Shown here: positions 34,341 through 45,458 of the stretch, one piece after another
Position numbering within the stretch: the first letter of the stretch is position 1
How the letters are laid out: each line of letters begins with the position of its first letter
Translations under genes and position numbers: made by a program
Notes under the pieces: model-generated
What the model was told of the DNA's origin: nothing
What the model saw: only the letters and a program-made list of their open reading frames with translations
Databases searched by the model: none
DNA from: Rhizoclosmatium globosum
Taxonomy: Eukaryota; Chytridiomycota; Chytridiomycetes; Chytridiales; Chytriomycetaceae
NCBI GenBank assembly: GCA_002104985.1
Contig: MCGO01000071.1
Location: 151,242-215,241 of the forward strand
Reading direction: 5' to 3'
DNA: 64,000 bases

Positions 34341-35440
34341 GTACACCGCTAACCCTGTTCTGCAGGAGTTCTGGTGGAACTCTGTCGGAATTCTGTCGAA
34401 AAATCCGGCTGGAATTCCAACGGGTTACACCACAGAGTTCCCACAGAAGGTTATCTGCCGGAATTTCAACAGAGCTGCTCTGTCGGAATTCCGTAGAAAA
34501 CTCTGTTGGATTTCTGCCAGACTCTTCCACAGAATCCCTACAGAGCAGGGTTCGTTTCAGTTCCCCGTCTCTTATTTTGGGAGACAGCCACATGACAAAG
34601 AGATGGAAATGATTTGTACACCGCTAACCCTGTTCTGCAGGAGTTCTGGTGGAACTCTGTCGGAATTCTGTCGAAAAATCCGGCTGGAATTCCAACGGGT
34701 TACACCACAGAGTTCCCACAGAAGGTTATCTGCCGGAATTTCAACAGAGCTGCTCTGTCGGAATTCCGTAGAAAACTCTGTTGGATTTCTGCCAGACTCT
34801 TCCACAGAATCCCTACAGAGCAGGGTTCGTTTCAGTTCCCCGTCTCTTATTTTGGGAGACAGCCACATGACAAAGAGATGGAAATGATTTGTACACCGCT
34901 AACCCTGTTCTGCAGGAGTTCTGGTGGAACTCTGTCGGAATTCTGTCGAAAAATCCGGCTGGAATTCCAACGGGTTACACCACAGAGTTCCCACAGAAGG
35001 TTATCTGCCGGAATTTCAACAGAGCTGCTCTGTCGGAATTCCGTAGAAAACTCTGTTGGATTTCTGCCAGACTCTTCCACAGAATCCCTACAGAGCAGGG
35101 TTCGTTTCAGTTCCCCGTCTCTTATTTTGGGAGACAGCCACATGACAAAGAGATGGAAATGATTTGTACACCGCTAACCCTGTTCTGCAGGAGTTCTGGT
35201 GGAACTCTGTCGGAATTCTGTCGAAAAATCCGGCTGGAATTCCAACGGGTTACACCACAGAGTTCCCACAGAAGGTTATCTGCCGGAATTTCAACAGAGC
35301 TGCTCTGTCGGAATTCCGTAGAAAACTCTGTTGGATTTCTGCCAGACTCTTCCACAGAATCCCTACAGAGCAGGGTTCGTTTCAGTTCCCCGTCTCTTAT
35401 TTTGGGAGACAGCCACATGACAAAGAGATGGAAATGATTT
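34341..35440. repeat. Four tandem 275-bp repeats containing a foldback element
   Basis: Units begin at 34341, 34616, 34891 and 35166 (GTACACCGCTAACCCTG) and appear identical by eye. Inside each, a 202-bp stretch (34351-34552 in unit 1) starts AACCCTGTTCTGCAGG and ends in the imperfect inverse (CTACAGAGCAGGGTT), giving a foldback with about 28-bp arms, rich in GAATTCCG/CGGAATTC words. The remaining ~70 bp is spacer and contains GTCTC/GAGAC. Open frames on both strands are by-products of the period not creating stops. A degenerate relative lies near 37077-37260. Confidence 0.88.
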
Positions 35441-36566
35441 GTATTGGTTATATTATTAATATTTATTACAAGAACCGAATGAAATCAAAGATTAGAGCAG
35501 ACTTAGAGTTAACTTACCACACCAAAGTCAACTGGAATTTGGTCACTCGGAAAACAAAGCAGAGGCATCAACCAAGAACTTGAAATCGACAGTCATCCAT
35601 ACACAGAAGACAAAGGTACACCCCTCCCCTCCTCTTACGCTCACCTTTTAGTCTTCAACCTCGTCCAATTAGACAACTTCTCCATGTGAAGCATTTGACC
35701 GGTTCCAGCGCATACGAACATAGGGAGCACGTCGAGTGTGTTGTTGTACAAATCCGACGATGTCCAACTTTGGCAAGTTGTTCAAACGAGTTAAACTGGC
35801 ACCAAGTCTCCAGTTTCAGGGCGACGGTCTTCAAAGGTATCTGTTCGGCTGTCAGCGAGAATGTCCGTGCAGGCGTCAACTTCTGCTCGATGTACACTGA
35901 CAAAGGCCCTTCTCCTACTTCACAACCTCAAAGAAAGTGAACGGAACGGTAAAGATAGAACGTCCATGTTATATCTAAAAGCTCGATAAGACACATAACT
36001 GTATAACTTTCACTAGCTTACTTAATAAACAAGTACCGATCCAATAATCGAGCGCGACTTTCTACTTGTCAACTGCGAAAGTGTGGATTAAGATGTTGAG
36101 CAATGAGAAAGTGAAAGGGAGGAAGTACCTGACTTGTAATAGAACGTAATTGCAGCGTCGCTTTGAGATTGTTACTGATCCTAACTTAGTTTTACCATTG
36201 AATCCAATCAACAGTGTGGTATGGACTGAAGTACTCACCCGTCGCAGAGCGACCATTGTTTGGAACAAGCGGCTTTCGAGACAATACGCAAGGAGCGGAC
36301 GTGAATTCTGGAGGGAAAACGAGGTGAGTTGAGTTTACAGTGTGGACTTAAGTCACCCCCCGTAACACTTGAAACCCAAAGGGAAGTCCTAGAGTGTGTC
36401 AATAGCAGCTTGTTTGAGGGATTAGCGCATTATTGGACACAGGAAATAGGTTTCTGTTGTCAACTTGCCATTGAATGTGCCAGCATTACTCATCAATCCT
36501 TGACTCTGTTGGTATGGATTGGGAGAGATATGCTTAATCAAGACGCAAATCGACGAGAGAGAGAGG

Positions 36567-36631
<65 letters not shown>

Positions 36632-37475
36632 TGGGTGACGAGGGAAAGAACTTGAGCTTGTTGTTGTCTTGATTTCGAAGTTATTTCAAAGGAGGGCTAT
36701 CATTATCCTGCGCTTTTATTGTGCTATTCTATACTTATTTGGCAATGAACAGTTGCGGAGGAAGGTCGCGAAGTCGGAAGTTAGATCGCCAGCAGGGACA
36801 GCTCGCATAATCTATCACACAAGGTCACCAGTTGTAAATGGTGTCTTCGGTTTGGATGAGTTTTAATATATACACATAATCGAATATCAGTATAAATTTG
36901 ATATATTGAACAGAGCGCGTGGCTGGAGTTCTAATGTTTCTTTCCTTACTTTTGTGCATCCTAATTTTAATGAGTCCTGTGTTGAGGTATGCTTCCATTG
37001 GGAACACTTGGGGCAGTGTGCAAGGAGTTCTGTGTTCAAACTCCGGTCTCGAACTGTTTTAAAGTGGGATGGATTTAACCCTAATCTGTTGATACTCTGT
37101 CGGAACTTCTCACAGAACATCCCACAGAACCTTCTGTCGAAAACTATGTCACAAATTCCCACGGCAATTCCCACCTAACAGATGCTCCGTGGGAACTATG
37201 TGATAATTTCCGACAGTGTTCCAACAGAACACGTGCTCTGTGGGAATTCCGTCGCAAATATGGTCTAGGGGTGTATGAAGTGATAGAGATGAAGTTCCTG
37301 AGGCTGTGCCTAGTCAAAAGCCCATTTTCCGCTGGATGATGGGGTGAAGTGGGAGATGAAAGTCCTCGGACAGAGTTCAGCAGTTGAACTCTCGCGGCTC
37401 ATCTAATAGCCTGGCTATAAAACATCACACTCAAACAATCAAGAAAAGTCAACCTAAAGAAGAAGACTTCAAAAC
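35441..37475. other. Gene-poor stretch with microsatellite and degenerate foldback relative
   Basis: I find no convincing gene here. It holds a (GT)n microsatellite at about 36570-36627. At about 37077-37260 lies a region using the same words as the 275-bp units (TAACCCTAATCTG at the left, CTCTGTCGGAAC, GTGGGAATTCCGTCGC), probably an old divergent copy. A TATA-like box (CTATAAAACATCAC, about 37414) is well placed for the gene that starts at 37476. Short open frames at 35655-35903, 36062-36268 and 36669-36866 show no domain or splice context. Confidence 0.5.
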
Positions 37476-38495
37476 ATGCGAATCACTACTATTGCCTTTA
37501 TCCTCACCACTGCTTTCGCTGCAACTGCAGCTGATCTCAAGCCAGTCCCAGTTGGTGGTGTCTGTGGAGGAAATGGTCAAGATGTGTCAGTTTGTGAATC
37601 CAACTTGGAATGCGTTTCCACAACTGGCTCCCAAGGAATTTGCAAGGTCAAGGAGAGTGATGTTGGTGGAGAATGCAAACAAAACTTTATGAACAGTGCT
37701 GTTTGTAAAGCTGGTTTGGTCTGCGTTGATCCCGCGTTGCCAGCAGATGGAATCCCTCGTCCAGGAACCCCAGGTACATGCGTAGCACCTCTCGGATCCC
37801 GAGTTCCTGTCGGCGGCGTATGTGGTGGCTCAACCAACTTAATTTGTGATTCAAACTTGCTCTGTGTCGCGGCATCTGGTATTGACGGGGCTCAAGGAGT
37901 CTGCAAGCTGAGGGAAAGCGATGTTGGCGGGGAATGCAAGCAAAACTTTATGAACAGTGCAGTTTGTAAACCTGGTTTGGTTTGTGTTGATCCTGCATTG
38001 CCAGCAGATGGAATTCCTCGACCTGGTACACCGGGAACGTGTCAAGTCTCGACAACAAAGCCTTCACCAGTTGGAGGGGTTTGTGGTGGATCTGCCAAGG
38101 CGGTTTGTGAATCGAATTTGGATTGTATTACTGCATCTGGCGTCGATGGAGCACAAGGAATCTGCGCGTTGAAGCAGAGTGATGTGGGGGGACAGTGTAA
38201 GCAAGTGTTTCCAAATAGCGCCATTTGCAAGCAGGGGCTTGTTTGTGTTGAATTCATGCAACCAGTGAATAGTCCACCGCTTGCTGGAGCTCCTGGAACG
38301 TGTCAGCTTCCTTCTGGCAGTATGATTACAGCCATTGCACCTACAGTTCCAACCGTTACGGCTCCAATTAATACTCGTCAAGTCTCTTCCACAAGTGTTG
38401 CTGCGGCTATCACTACTTTGACTAAAATTAGTGGATCATCATACGAAAAGATCATGCCTTTGACAATCGTCGCCTTTCTTTTCTCTTTCTTCTGA
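37476..38495 (+). CDS. Cysteine-rich triple-repeat surface protein
   Basis: Intronless, 339 residues. Signal peptide (MRITTIAFILTTAFAATAA), then three copies of a roughly 90-residue Cys-rich module of the form PVGGVCGG...CESNLxC...GICK..ESDVGGECKQ...NSAVCK.GLVCVDP...GTPGTC, then a Ser/Thr linker and a C-terminal hydrophobic tail (KIMPLTIVAFLFSFF) typical of GPI anchoring. The even Cys count per module suggests disulfide-bonded domains. I do not recognise the family beyond a general dickkopf/prokineticin-like spacing and would not assign function. Modules 1 and 2 are most similar, and module 3 has diverged. Confidence 0.75.
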   Translation: MRITTIAFILTTAFAATAADLKPVPVGGVCGGNGQDVSVCESNLECVSTTGSQGICKVKESDVGGECKQNFMNSAVCKAGLVCVDPALPADGIPRPGTPGTCVAPLGSRVPVGGVCGGSTNLICDSNLLCVAASGIDGAQGVCKLRESDVGGECKQNFMNSAVCKPGLVCVDPALPADGIPRPGTPGTCQVSTTKPSPVGGVCGGSAKAVCESNLDCITASGVDGAQGICALKQSDVGGQCKQVFPNSAICKQGLVCVEFMQPVNSPPLAGAPGTCQLPSGSMITAIAPTVPTVTAPINTRQVSSTSVAAAITTLTKISGSSYEKIMPLTIVAFLFSFF

Positions 38496-38758
38496 TTGAA
38501 ATTTGTTATCTCATCGATTAGTCTCCTCATTTTATTTCACATATCAATAAACCAAGTTGTTCCTCACTATTTGACCATTCTCGAATTAAGAAATTCGTTT
38601 TCGTGAATGCAGGTCCGAACTTCGTTTTTGATTTGAATTGCAGGTGTCTTCATGAAACATAAAATTTCCATAAGATTCTTTTGTCAAAAAACCTTCATCA
38701 ACACCAGTTACTCCACCTATCTCTTTATCCGATTCTTGCGATATCTGCCCTTTCTGCA
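38496..38758. other. Spacer, nothing seen
   Basis: AT-rich 3' region of the Cys-rich gene (AATAAACC at about 38546) and the upstream region of the Gag-like gene. No LTR was recognised. Confidence 0.4.
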
Positions 38759-39640
38759 ATGGATCCAAAAGCAATCAACTCCAACAAGACTTCGCCCACC
38801 CAAACGCCTCCCATCTTGAATACTGATACCATAGCGAATCTTACAGCTGCTATACAAAACTTGTTTGTGGAGATAAAATCTCTTCCAGCTCCAATAGACA
38901 ACAAAGGCTCGCCTCAACAACAACCACAATCAGGTGAAATCGATAATCCAAAGGAATATTGCGGTTCTGCCCATGAGATAGAAGAGTTTCTTGCTCACTG
39001 CCATCGTGTTTACAGTGCCTTTTCATCGCAGTTCAAAACAGATGAAATGAAACTGCTCTATATGATATCGTACATTCGGGGTGATGCTTTCAAGTGGTAC
39101 GATGTTGTATACGCTCAGAAAAATCGATTCCCAACTTCGCTGGAAGCATTCCAGTCTGAACTTCGGGCTAGGTTTGGTCTGGAGATCACTGAATCCAAAT
39201 ACAAGGCTTTCAGAAATCTTGACCGTCTAAGGCAAACTAAATCATGTCAAGCATACGCAAATAAGTTTGTCGAACTCTCTGCTCTCGTTTCAGTCAATGA
39301 AGAATGCAAGATGTTCATGTACAGAAGAGGTCTGAAACTTGAAAATGAGCTCCACATCCTTGGTGTGTCTCCTGCTCCATCTACACTGGCTGAACTCATG
39401 GATATTACTATTCGATACGACGACGCTCTTCAACTCTTCCATTCCCAACAACGTGATAATTCAATTGCTGCGTGCAAACATAAGGTTTCTGCTAATGGCA
39501 AACTCAATTCCAAAGAAAAGCGACGTCGTCGAGAGAACGGGCTTTGTTGATTCGACGGTGAAGCAAACTACTTCAACTACAAGAACATCAAACTTTGTCC
39601 AAATCTTGCAAAACATCTACCCAAGCTCGCTCGTTGTAGT
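38759..39640 (+). pseudogene. Lone retrotransposon Gag-like gene, no pol
   Basis: ATG at 38759 (MDPKAINSN). The middle (residues about 55-240) fits the Ty3/gypsy-type Gag fold: FLAHCHRVYSAFSSQFKTDE, LLYMISYIRGDAFKWYD, FQSELRARFGLEITESK and ELMDITIRYDDALQLFHSQQ. A basic stretch (KEKRRRRENGLC) leads to a TGA at 39547, after which the frame stays open for about 30 codons (FNYKNIKLCPNLAKHLPK) with spacing reminiscent of a zinc knuckle. No protease, reverse transcriptase or LTR is visible before the next gene at 39783. It is either a relic or a captured gag. Confidence 0.68.
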
Positions 39641-39782
39641 CAGTAAACGAATAAACTACTTAAGCCCATGACACTGTTTTGATAGTATTATAGTTTTTAG
39701 TACGCGAAACAACAGGAATAGATAATGTAATTGATTTGTTGGCAAGACACAAATTGAATTTAAACAGACAAAGGTGGACTGG

Positions 39783-41372
39783 ATGTTTGCACGGTTCCAA
39801 CGACGGGCGCCATCCCCGTCACCACCGCGATACCGGGATTCGTACGCAGTTGAAGCACAAGAAGCGGCGCCTCCGAAGCAGAAACGGTCGCTTTTGAGTC
39901 TGACGTTGATGTCGCTTGGAGCTGTGTCTGTTGCGTTTATGCTGGCCTGCTTCACGGCCCTGTCGCCGTTCTCTGCGTCGCCGGCCGTTGCGTCGCTCGG
40001 CTTGATCAATATAAACTCGAACGCTGCAAAGCCCGGCGACGGTGTTCAATCGGCGATCTTGACTGTTTGGGTGTGTTGCGCACTCTATGTAAATTGGGTT
40101 TATATCTCACTCACTCGCCACTTTGCTCTCTCAAACCATACAGGGATACTGCACCACTTCCTCAACGGATTCAGTCACTTCATGCTTCCCAGCGACGGAC
40201 CTGAAAGTCATTGGGAACAACTCGTATAACTTCCAGTTCAATCCTCCCCCGATTAAAACCAATGCTTCAAAGCAATACACTGTTACGGATACCCTCGATG
40301 CTCTGCCATACAAAACAATGCCGATTTTGATATTTGCGCTTCCTACGGTTTCAATCTTCCTGGGAGTGGCAGTGTTAAGCAATTTGGCCACGCTTGTGTG
40401 CTTCCTGTTTAAGGAGCGGAGTAATGCATGGATTGTCTGTGCGAAATTTACTAGTTCGGTGTGTTTAATTAGTTGGGTTGTGTTGATGGTGTGTGTTGTA
40501 GGGGCTGGAATTGCTATGAGCGGGCTCGTGGCTTTTATGGCCAACTTTCAGTTGAGTCGTTCTATTGTCTTTTAGCTGATAACTTAATGCTTGTTTGTAG
40601 GGGGATTACTGCGAGTCAGAGTCCAACAGGGTTGCTGTTGATGGGTATCGCTGTTGTTGCTGATTCGGCGGCCATGGGATTAAGTACTTGGAGTTGTATC
40701 AAGGCCAAACAGTTTGGAGTCGAAAGGATTGAAAAGAATGCTGTCGAAATGTATAGTTATGATCAAAGGGAGGACTCGTACATCGAACGTGGTAGTCGTA
40801 CGAATGGTAGCATTGGTCGAGGAAGCTATGCAAGTAAAGGTGGAGCAACAGGAAGTTTGGGGAGACGGGGATCATGGGAAGATGTAGCTCCTCCATCCAG
40901 AGACCGAGATCAACGAAGAAGAGGCGATGACCGAGGAGGACGAGGAAGGGATCGCGAACAACGAGATCGTAAGAGACGAACTTACAATAAGATGGACGAT
41001 GATGACGACGATCAAGAAAAAAGCACCGCGCCTGGAAGTGCTCCTGCCAAATCTGATTGGGGAATTCTGAGAACGGCTGGCGCTGTAGCTGGAGGTGCGG
41101 CGTCTGTTGCTGGAGGACTGTATGGATACCTTGCTGGATCAAGTAAACCTGCCGAAACTGCTAAAGCCGAAGAACCAGAAAAGGGAACTCGTAAGGGCGG
41201 GAACGCGATTGCGAATGCCTCTGCGAAACGAAGTGGAGGTGGTGGAGGTGGAGGTGGACGGGACAGGAGTCCGTCAAAAACACGACGATCAAGCATGAAT
41301 AGGGACAGAGGTGGAAGAAGGGGCGGGTCTCCTTCCAGAGGTTACGATGACAGAAGAGGTGGTAGGAGATAG
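39783..41372 (+). CDS. SUR7/PalI (Rim9-like) family membrane protein
   Basis: Three exons (39783-40070, 40144-40550, 40601-41372) give 488 residues. Four membrane spans: SLTLMSLGAVSVAFMLACF near the N-terminus, then three spans at IFALPTVSIFLGVAVLS, WVVLMVCVVGAGIAMSG and LLLMGIAVVADSAAMGL. The first extracellular loop contains VWGYCTTSS...SC, the paired-Cys signature of SUR7/PalI proteins that helps fix the intron at 40071-40143. The C-terminal half is a charged, Arg/Gly/Asp-rich disordered tail. Family members sit in the plasma membrane and work in ambient-pH signalling (PalI/Rim9) or eisosome domains (Sur7). I cannot separate the two. Confidence 0.75.
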
Positions 41373-41424
41373 ATAGTTTACTAAATAACAACATGTAGAA
41401 TAGAGATAATATGAACAATACTGT

Positions 41425-44387
41425 TTACTTTACTTCCTTTTTAGCACGAAAGAATTGACCTGCTTTACCCACTACAGCTCCGAATGTTGGTACATCTACC
41501 ACTCCAGCGCTTTTGATCCAACCAGGAAGCTTTTCTCGGATTCTAGCACCCTTGAAGCGCTTGTCTAGCAAAAAGATGGCGGCATAGTCATTCTTGTGTC
41601 GAATTGCACGACCTAATCACAAAGTTAAGTACTGGTTAAGATTCAGTAAAAGCATATTAATACCGATAGACTGATTTAAGGCACGCATACAAAGATTCTC
41701 GTAATATTCTGATGAAGTGATTCCTGAAGCAGAAGCTCTCGAATCGATGTATCGCATCTTCTCTGCGAGCTCTGGCGATGTCTTTGAAGGGTAAGGAAGT
41801 CCAACCATAAACACGGAACGCGCCATATCGTCAGAGAAATTGCTATGGCTTGCGTGAGTTTTCTTCATCGATTGATAGCTTCGGTACTTACATGCCTTCA
41901 CTCATTTTCCCACCAACAACACAAAATAGAATAGCCCCATTCCTCTAAAACAAAGATTAAAGCACGATCATAATCTACAGTTTATCGTTACCTTTCCGCC
42001 GTCTTTCGCTCCATCACCAGTAATCGCAGCAGAATACTCAGAAAGACACGCTTCAACACCTCTTGCATTCTTCGGCTCTACAAACGCTTTCTTCTTTCCT
42101 TCCAGCCGCGACAGAATTCCACTCGCCTTCCATTTAGCCAAAACATGATCCATGTAACTGTACGACACAAAGAAACAAACCGCGCCAGCAGGACAAACTG
42201 TACACAACGCGGTTATAGTATTACCCAACTCGATAATCTGTGCAGCATACCAATCAGAGCTGATCCTTACCACAACTATAATAAAAAACAAACCATCTTC
42301 TCATTCATCCGATTCTCATACCGAAAATCCAACTCCCCGCCTCCAGATCCAACCCCAACAGACACCGTCAAAATCGACGACGCAGGCACTATATGTCCAC
42401 ACGAAAAGTAATCCACTTTCTCATTGTCAACGAAATCAAGCAGTTGTGCCTTGAACTCAGACACGGGTTCCATAGTCCCACCTGCCAGAATCACGGCGCG
42501 AGAGGAGGATACGATTTCTTGGAATACGTCTGTAGGAGAGAGGAGGAGGTATTTGAAGTGGGTTTGGAGGGGAAGCGTTGTTGGGGATGGGGTTATAGTT
42601 CCGATTCGACCGTTGAGGGAGGTGTTTAGGAGGGATTGGATAAAGGTTTGGACTTGTTGGAGAGAGGGGATGTGTTTTGGTGTGAATGTGTCTACAATCG
42701 AAATTGAGTATAAGTTGTGAAGGTGGGTAGGATATTTTACCGGTTGTTTCCGTTATTACTTCTCCTGCTTTCCCTTTTTCTGTGAAGCCTTGAACTTTGA
42801 GCGCTAGTTTTGATGTTTCGAGATATGTATTGACTTTGAACAGATTAATGTGATCGACACCTAAATCATTCACAAAGTCACTGCTGGTTTTAAAAGGTAG
42901 CTGTGGCTGCTCTTTGGATTTTGAAGCAAGAGTGTTTGCATCCGTGAGTTGTTGTTGCATCGCAGTCAGGAGGATGAGTATTTGTTTGATGTAGACAACG
43001 TTTTTGCCTTTCAACCGATTCAAGTATTTTGTAAGGTATGATTGGAGTTGGAAATGAGCGCGTTGGATTTGGTGTAGTTCAAGAGTAATACTGTAGATGG
43101 ATGTGATTGTGTCGATAATATTGTGGGCTTCATCTAGTTGGTTGTTGAGTTTGTTGGAGTCATTTAAAAGGATCGCTTACCAAAAATCACGATGTTTCCT
43201 TTTAATTTGATGCCAAGAGACTCTCGAGTAGACTTTTGGAGCATCATATTGTATGGAAGTGTCACGATTTGTGAGGAAGGGAGAGCTGCGCGTGTTCCAT
43301 AGTATGGACAAACACCTTTCGCCTTTCCGAGTTCGGCAAGTTCTTCAATATCTCGGACGGTGGCATTGATGGTATCAGAAAAATCACGCAGTGGTCTCTT
43401 TTCTTTCGGAAGGTACGGGCATTTGTTTGCTTTGTCCTTTTGCAAGTCCACACATTTATCGTTCATTCGTGGGGCTGAAGAAAGGCGAGTGACTTGGTCA
43501 TTGATACAAAGGTTTTTGCGGGACCCAAGAGAGAGTGATTTGACTGTTTCGACGTATTCTGTCTTCTTGAGTTCGGATATAAACTGAGATAACTGCGAGT
43601 GCTGTGAATCGGGAGAGTGTTTAGCTGATTGAGAAGTCGCCATGTTGATGATTCACCGTTCGTGAGCAGTAGAATATTTTGAGCTCTTGGAATGGTTCCT
43701 CATCATCCTCTTGCCCTTCTTCCGTATCAGAATCCAAATCACTACGAAGAAGGCTCTTTTTGAATACATCCTCGTTGTCTGAATCGTATTCTTCCACGAG
43801 AAAGTCTTCATCGTCTGGTTCAAGAGCTGCCTTTTTTGGTTTCGGAACGTCCAGTTTCTTTTGGAACGAAACCGAATAAGTACCAAGTAGAATCTAGCGA
43901 AGCACAAAGAGAGATGAATTACATGCCGCTTGAATCCAATTTCGCGTTCCTGCCTCCGAATCTTAGCCAGTCTCTCCTCGCGTTTCTTTCTTGCCGCCAA
44001 TTCATCCTCAATTTCATTCCGGACTTCCCGTTCAATCTTTTTCCGTTCTGCATCGCGCACCCAGTCCGGATCCGCAGGATCAAAGACGATAGTTGAAAGG
44101 CGGTCGTTTGTGCGGGTTGCAACCGTGTCAGCAATCGACTTTGCGGCTTCGTCCGAGAGCCACTTGAGCGATGCGCTGATGAGCGAGAGGGACTTGCCCT
44201 GTTTCGGGGATAGTTTTTAGTTGAATGTTGTTTGAAGAAAGACGGACGAAACTGTTCCCGTTGGCGATTCAAAGACGCCCACGTGGCCTTGATCGATTGT
44301 CGAGTACACGGACTCCATCAGAGATTGTTGGATGGGCCATGGCGTTGCATAGGGAAAGGGGAAGTGGAGAAGCGGATTGGTTGTCAT
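41425..44387 (-). CDS. CHL1: DDX11/Chl1-type Fe-S DNA helicase
   Basis: Multi-exon gene on the minus strand, starting at ATG 44387 (MTTNPLLHFPFPYATPW). Visible in order: Walker A split by an intron (VFESPTGT in exon 1 ending 44253, GKSLSLISASLKWL from 44198), PDWVRDAERKKIEREVRNEI as in DDX11, EELKIFYCSRT-like QELKIFYCSRT, HSQLSQFISELKKTEYVET, the four Fe-S cysteines (NLCIND, DKCVDLQ, NKCPYL, GVCPYYG), DEAHNI (after an intron near 43160), AVILAGGTMEP, a CFFVSYSYMDHVLAKW helicase block, FMVGLPYPSKTSPEL and the ending INQSIGRxIRH-like LNQSIG / GRAIRHKNDYAAIFLLDKRF. Function by family: XPD-like 5'-3' helicase for sister-chromatid cohesion. Exon borders in the middle were not all fixed. No frame break was noticed. 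Confidence 0.88.
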
Positions 44388-44575
44388 TTGAAATGATGTC
44401 CGGAAAGTTGTCCCTCTTTTGGATTGTTTCTGTCACACGGAATAGGAATACATTCGACAAGGAGTACTATATCTTACACATGCATAATTTTGTCTTCTTT
44501 CGACAAATGACTTAAAATGAAACTCGCGTTTGTTTCAATTTGAACCCTCTAAAAACATCCCCAAAAGACACAAAT

Positions 44576-45340
44576 ATGGAAGGAATCCTTAAGCAAGGTG
44601 CTCACATCGTGAAAGCGTTCGTAGAGCGCACTAACACCTTTTTTGAATGCAGCCGAGAAACTCGTTGACTCTGAGATTGGTGATCAAGCATTGAATTGCT
44701 GTTGGTTTGCTAAAAGCTTAACCCAGGCCAGAAGGCAGTGCAATACCTCGACACTCAGCAAGGTGGAGAACAGATTGACAAGATCGCCAAGGTTGTTGCC
44801 GGTGCGTGATCACGTTTAAGGATGCCTGGTGTGTCAGAGAGACTGAGACACAACTAACTCTTTCTTCTGATCACAGGCGAGAAGGCCGAGGTCGCAGCTC
44901 TCGCAGCCAAGGGTTACGTCCACTCGCACAACCACGCCCAGCAGAACCAGCAACAGCAAGGTGCCGGTGGTTTGTTGGGCGGAGTCGAGGCTTTGTTGGG
45001 TGGAGGTCAGCACCAAAACCAGAACAACAACCAAAACTACAACCAAAACCAGAACCAAAACCAAGGATACAACCAAAATCAAGGTTACAACCAACAACAA
45101 GAGCAGCAACAAGATCCTCTTGCTGGAGTGGCCCAATTGGCTGGGCAATTCCTCGGTGGCAACAACAACAACCAATCCCAAGGTCAACACAACCAGTTCC
45201 AGCAGCCAAGCGGTGCTCCACCTCAGTATGGTAACCAGCAGCAGCAAAACCAAGGCCAATACCAGCAACAAGGTCAAGGTCAATCCCAGGGAGGGTTGGA
45301 AGAGATTGAACAGCTCGCTTCCGCCTTCTTGCGCAAGTAG
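44576..45340 (+). CDS. Gln/Asn-rich prion-like protein with helical N-terminus
   Basis: Four exons (44576-44597, 44653-44679, 44727-44801, 44877-45340) join to 195 residues. The N-terminal ~50 residues are amphipathic (AEKLVDSEIGQKAVQYLD and EQIDKIAKVVAGEKAEVA). The middle is Gln/Asn/Tyr/Gly-rich (NQNYNQNQNQNQGYNQ, with further QQQ runs), broken by short hydrophobic helices (GGLLGGVEALLGG, DPLAGVAQLAGQFLGG), and the end is LEEIEQLASAFLRK. I do not recognise a family. The composition is that of prion-like or condensate-forming domains. All three introns are phase 1, and the first two internal exons are very small (27 and 75 nt). Confidence 0.72.
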
Positions 45341-45458
45341 ATGCCCCAGCGAGCGTGCATGCACGTGGAAACTTATTCCCTACTGATTCACTGACACTTC
45401 TATTCTATTAAAATGTGCTTAGTTTTCATCTTTTCTTTTCCTTCCTTCACCAAGTTTC

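Noticed and set aside
34572..35437. Repeated 98- and 182-codon open frames on both strands of the 275-bp array
   Set aside because: They repeat with the array and occur in several frames, with no start context or domain. They are by-products of the tandem repeat.
34341..35440. Possible CRISPR array
   Set aside because: Units are 275 bp and directly abutting with no variable spacers, in a eukaryotic genome.
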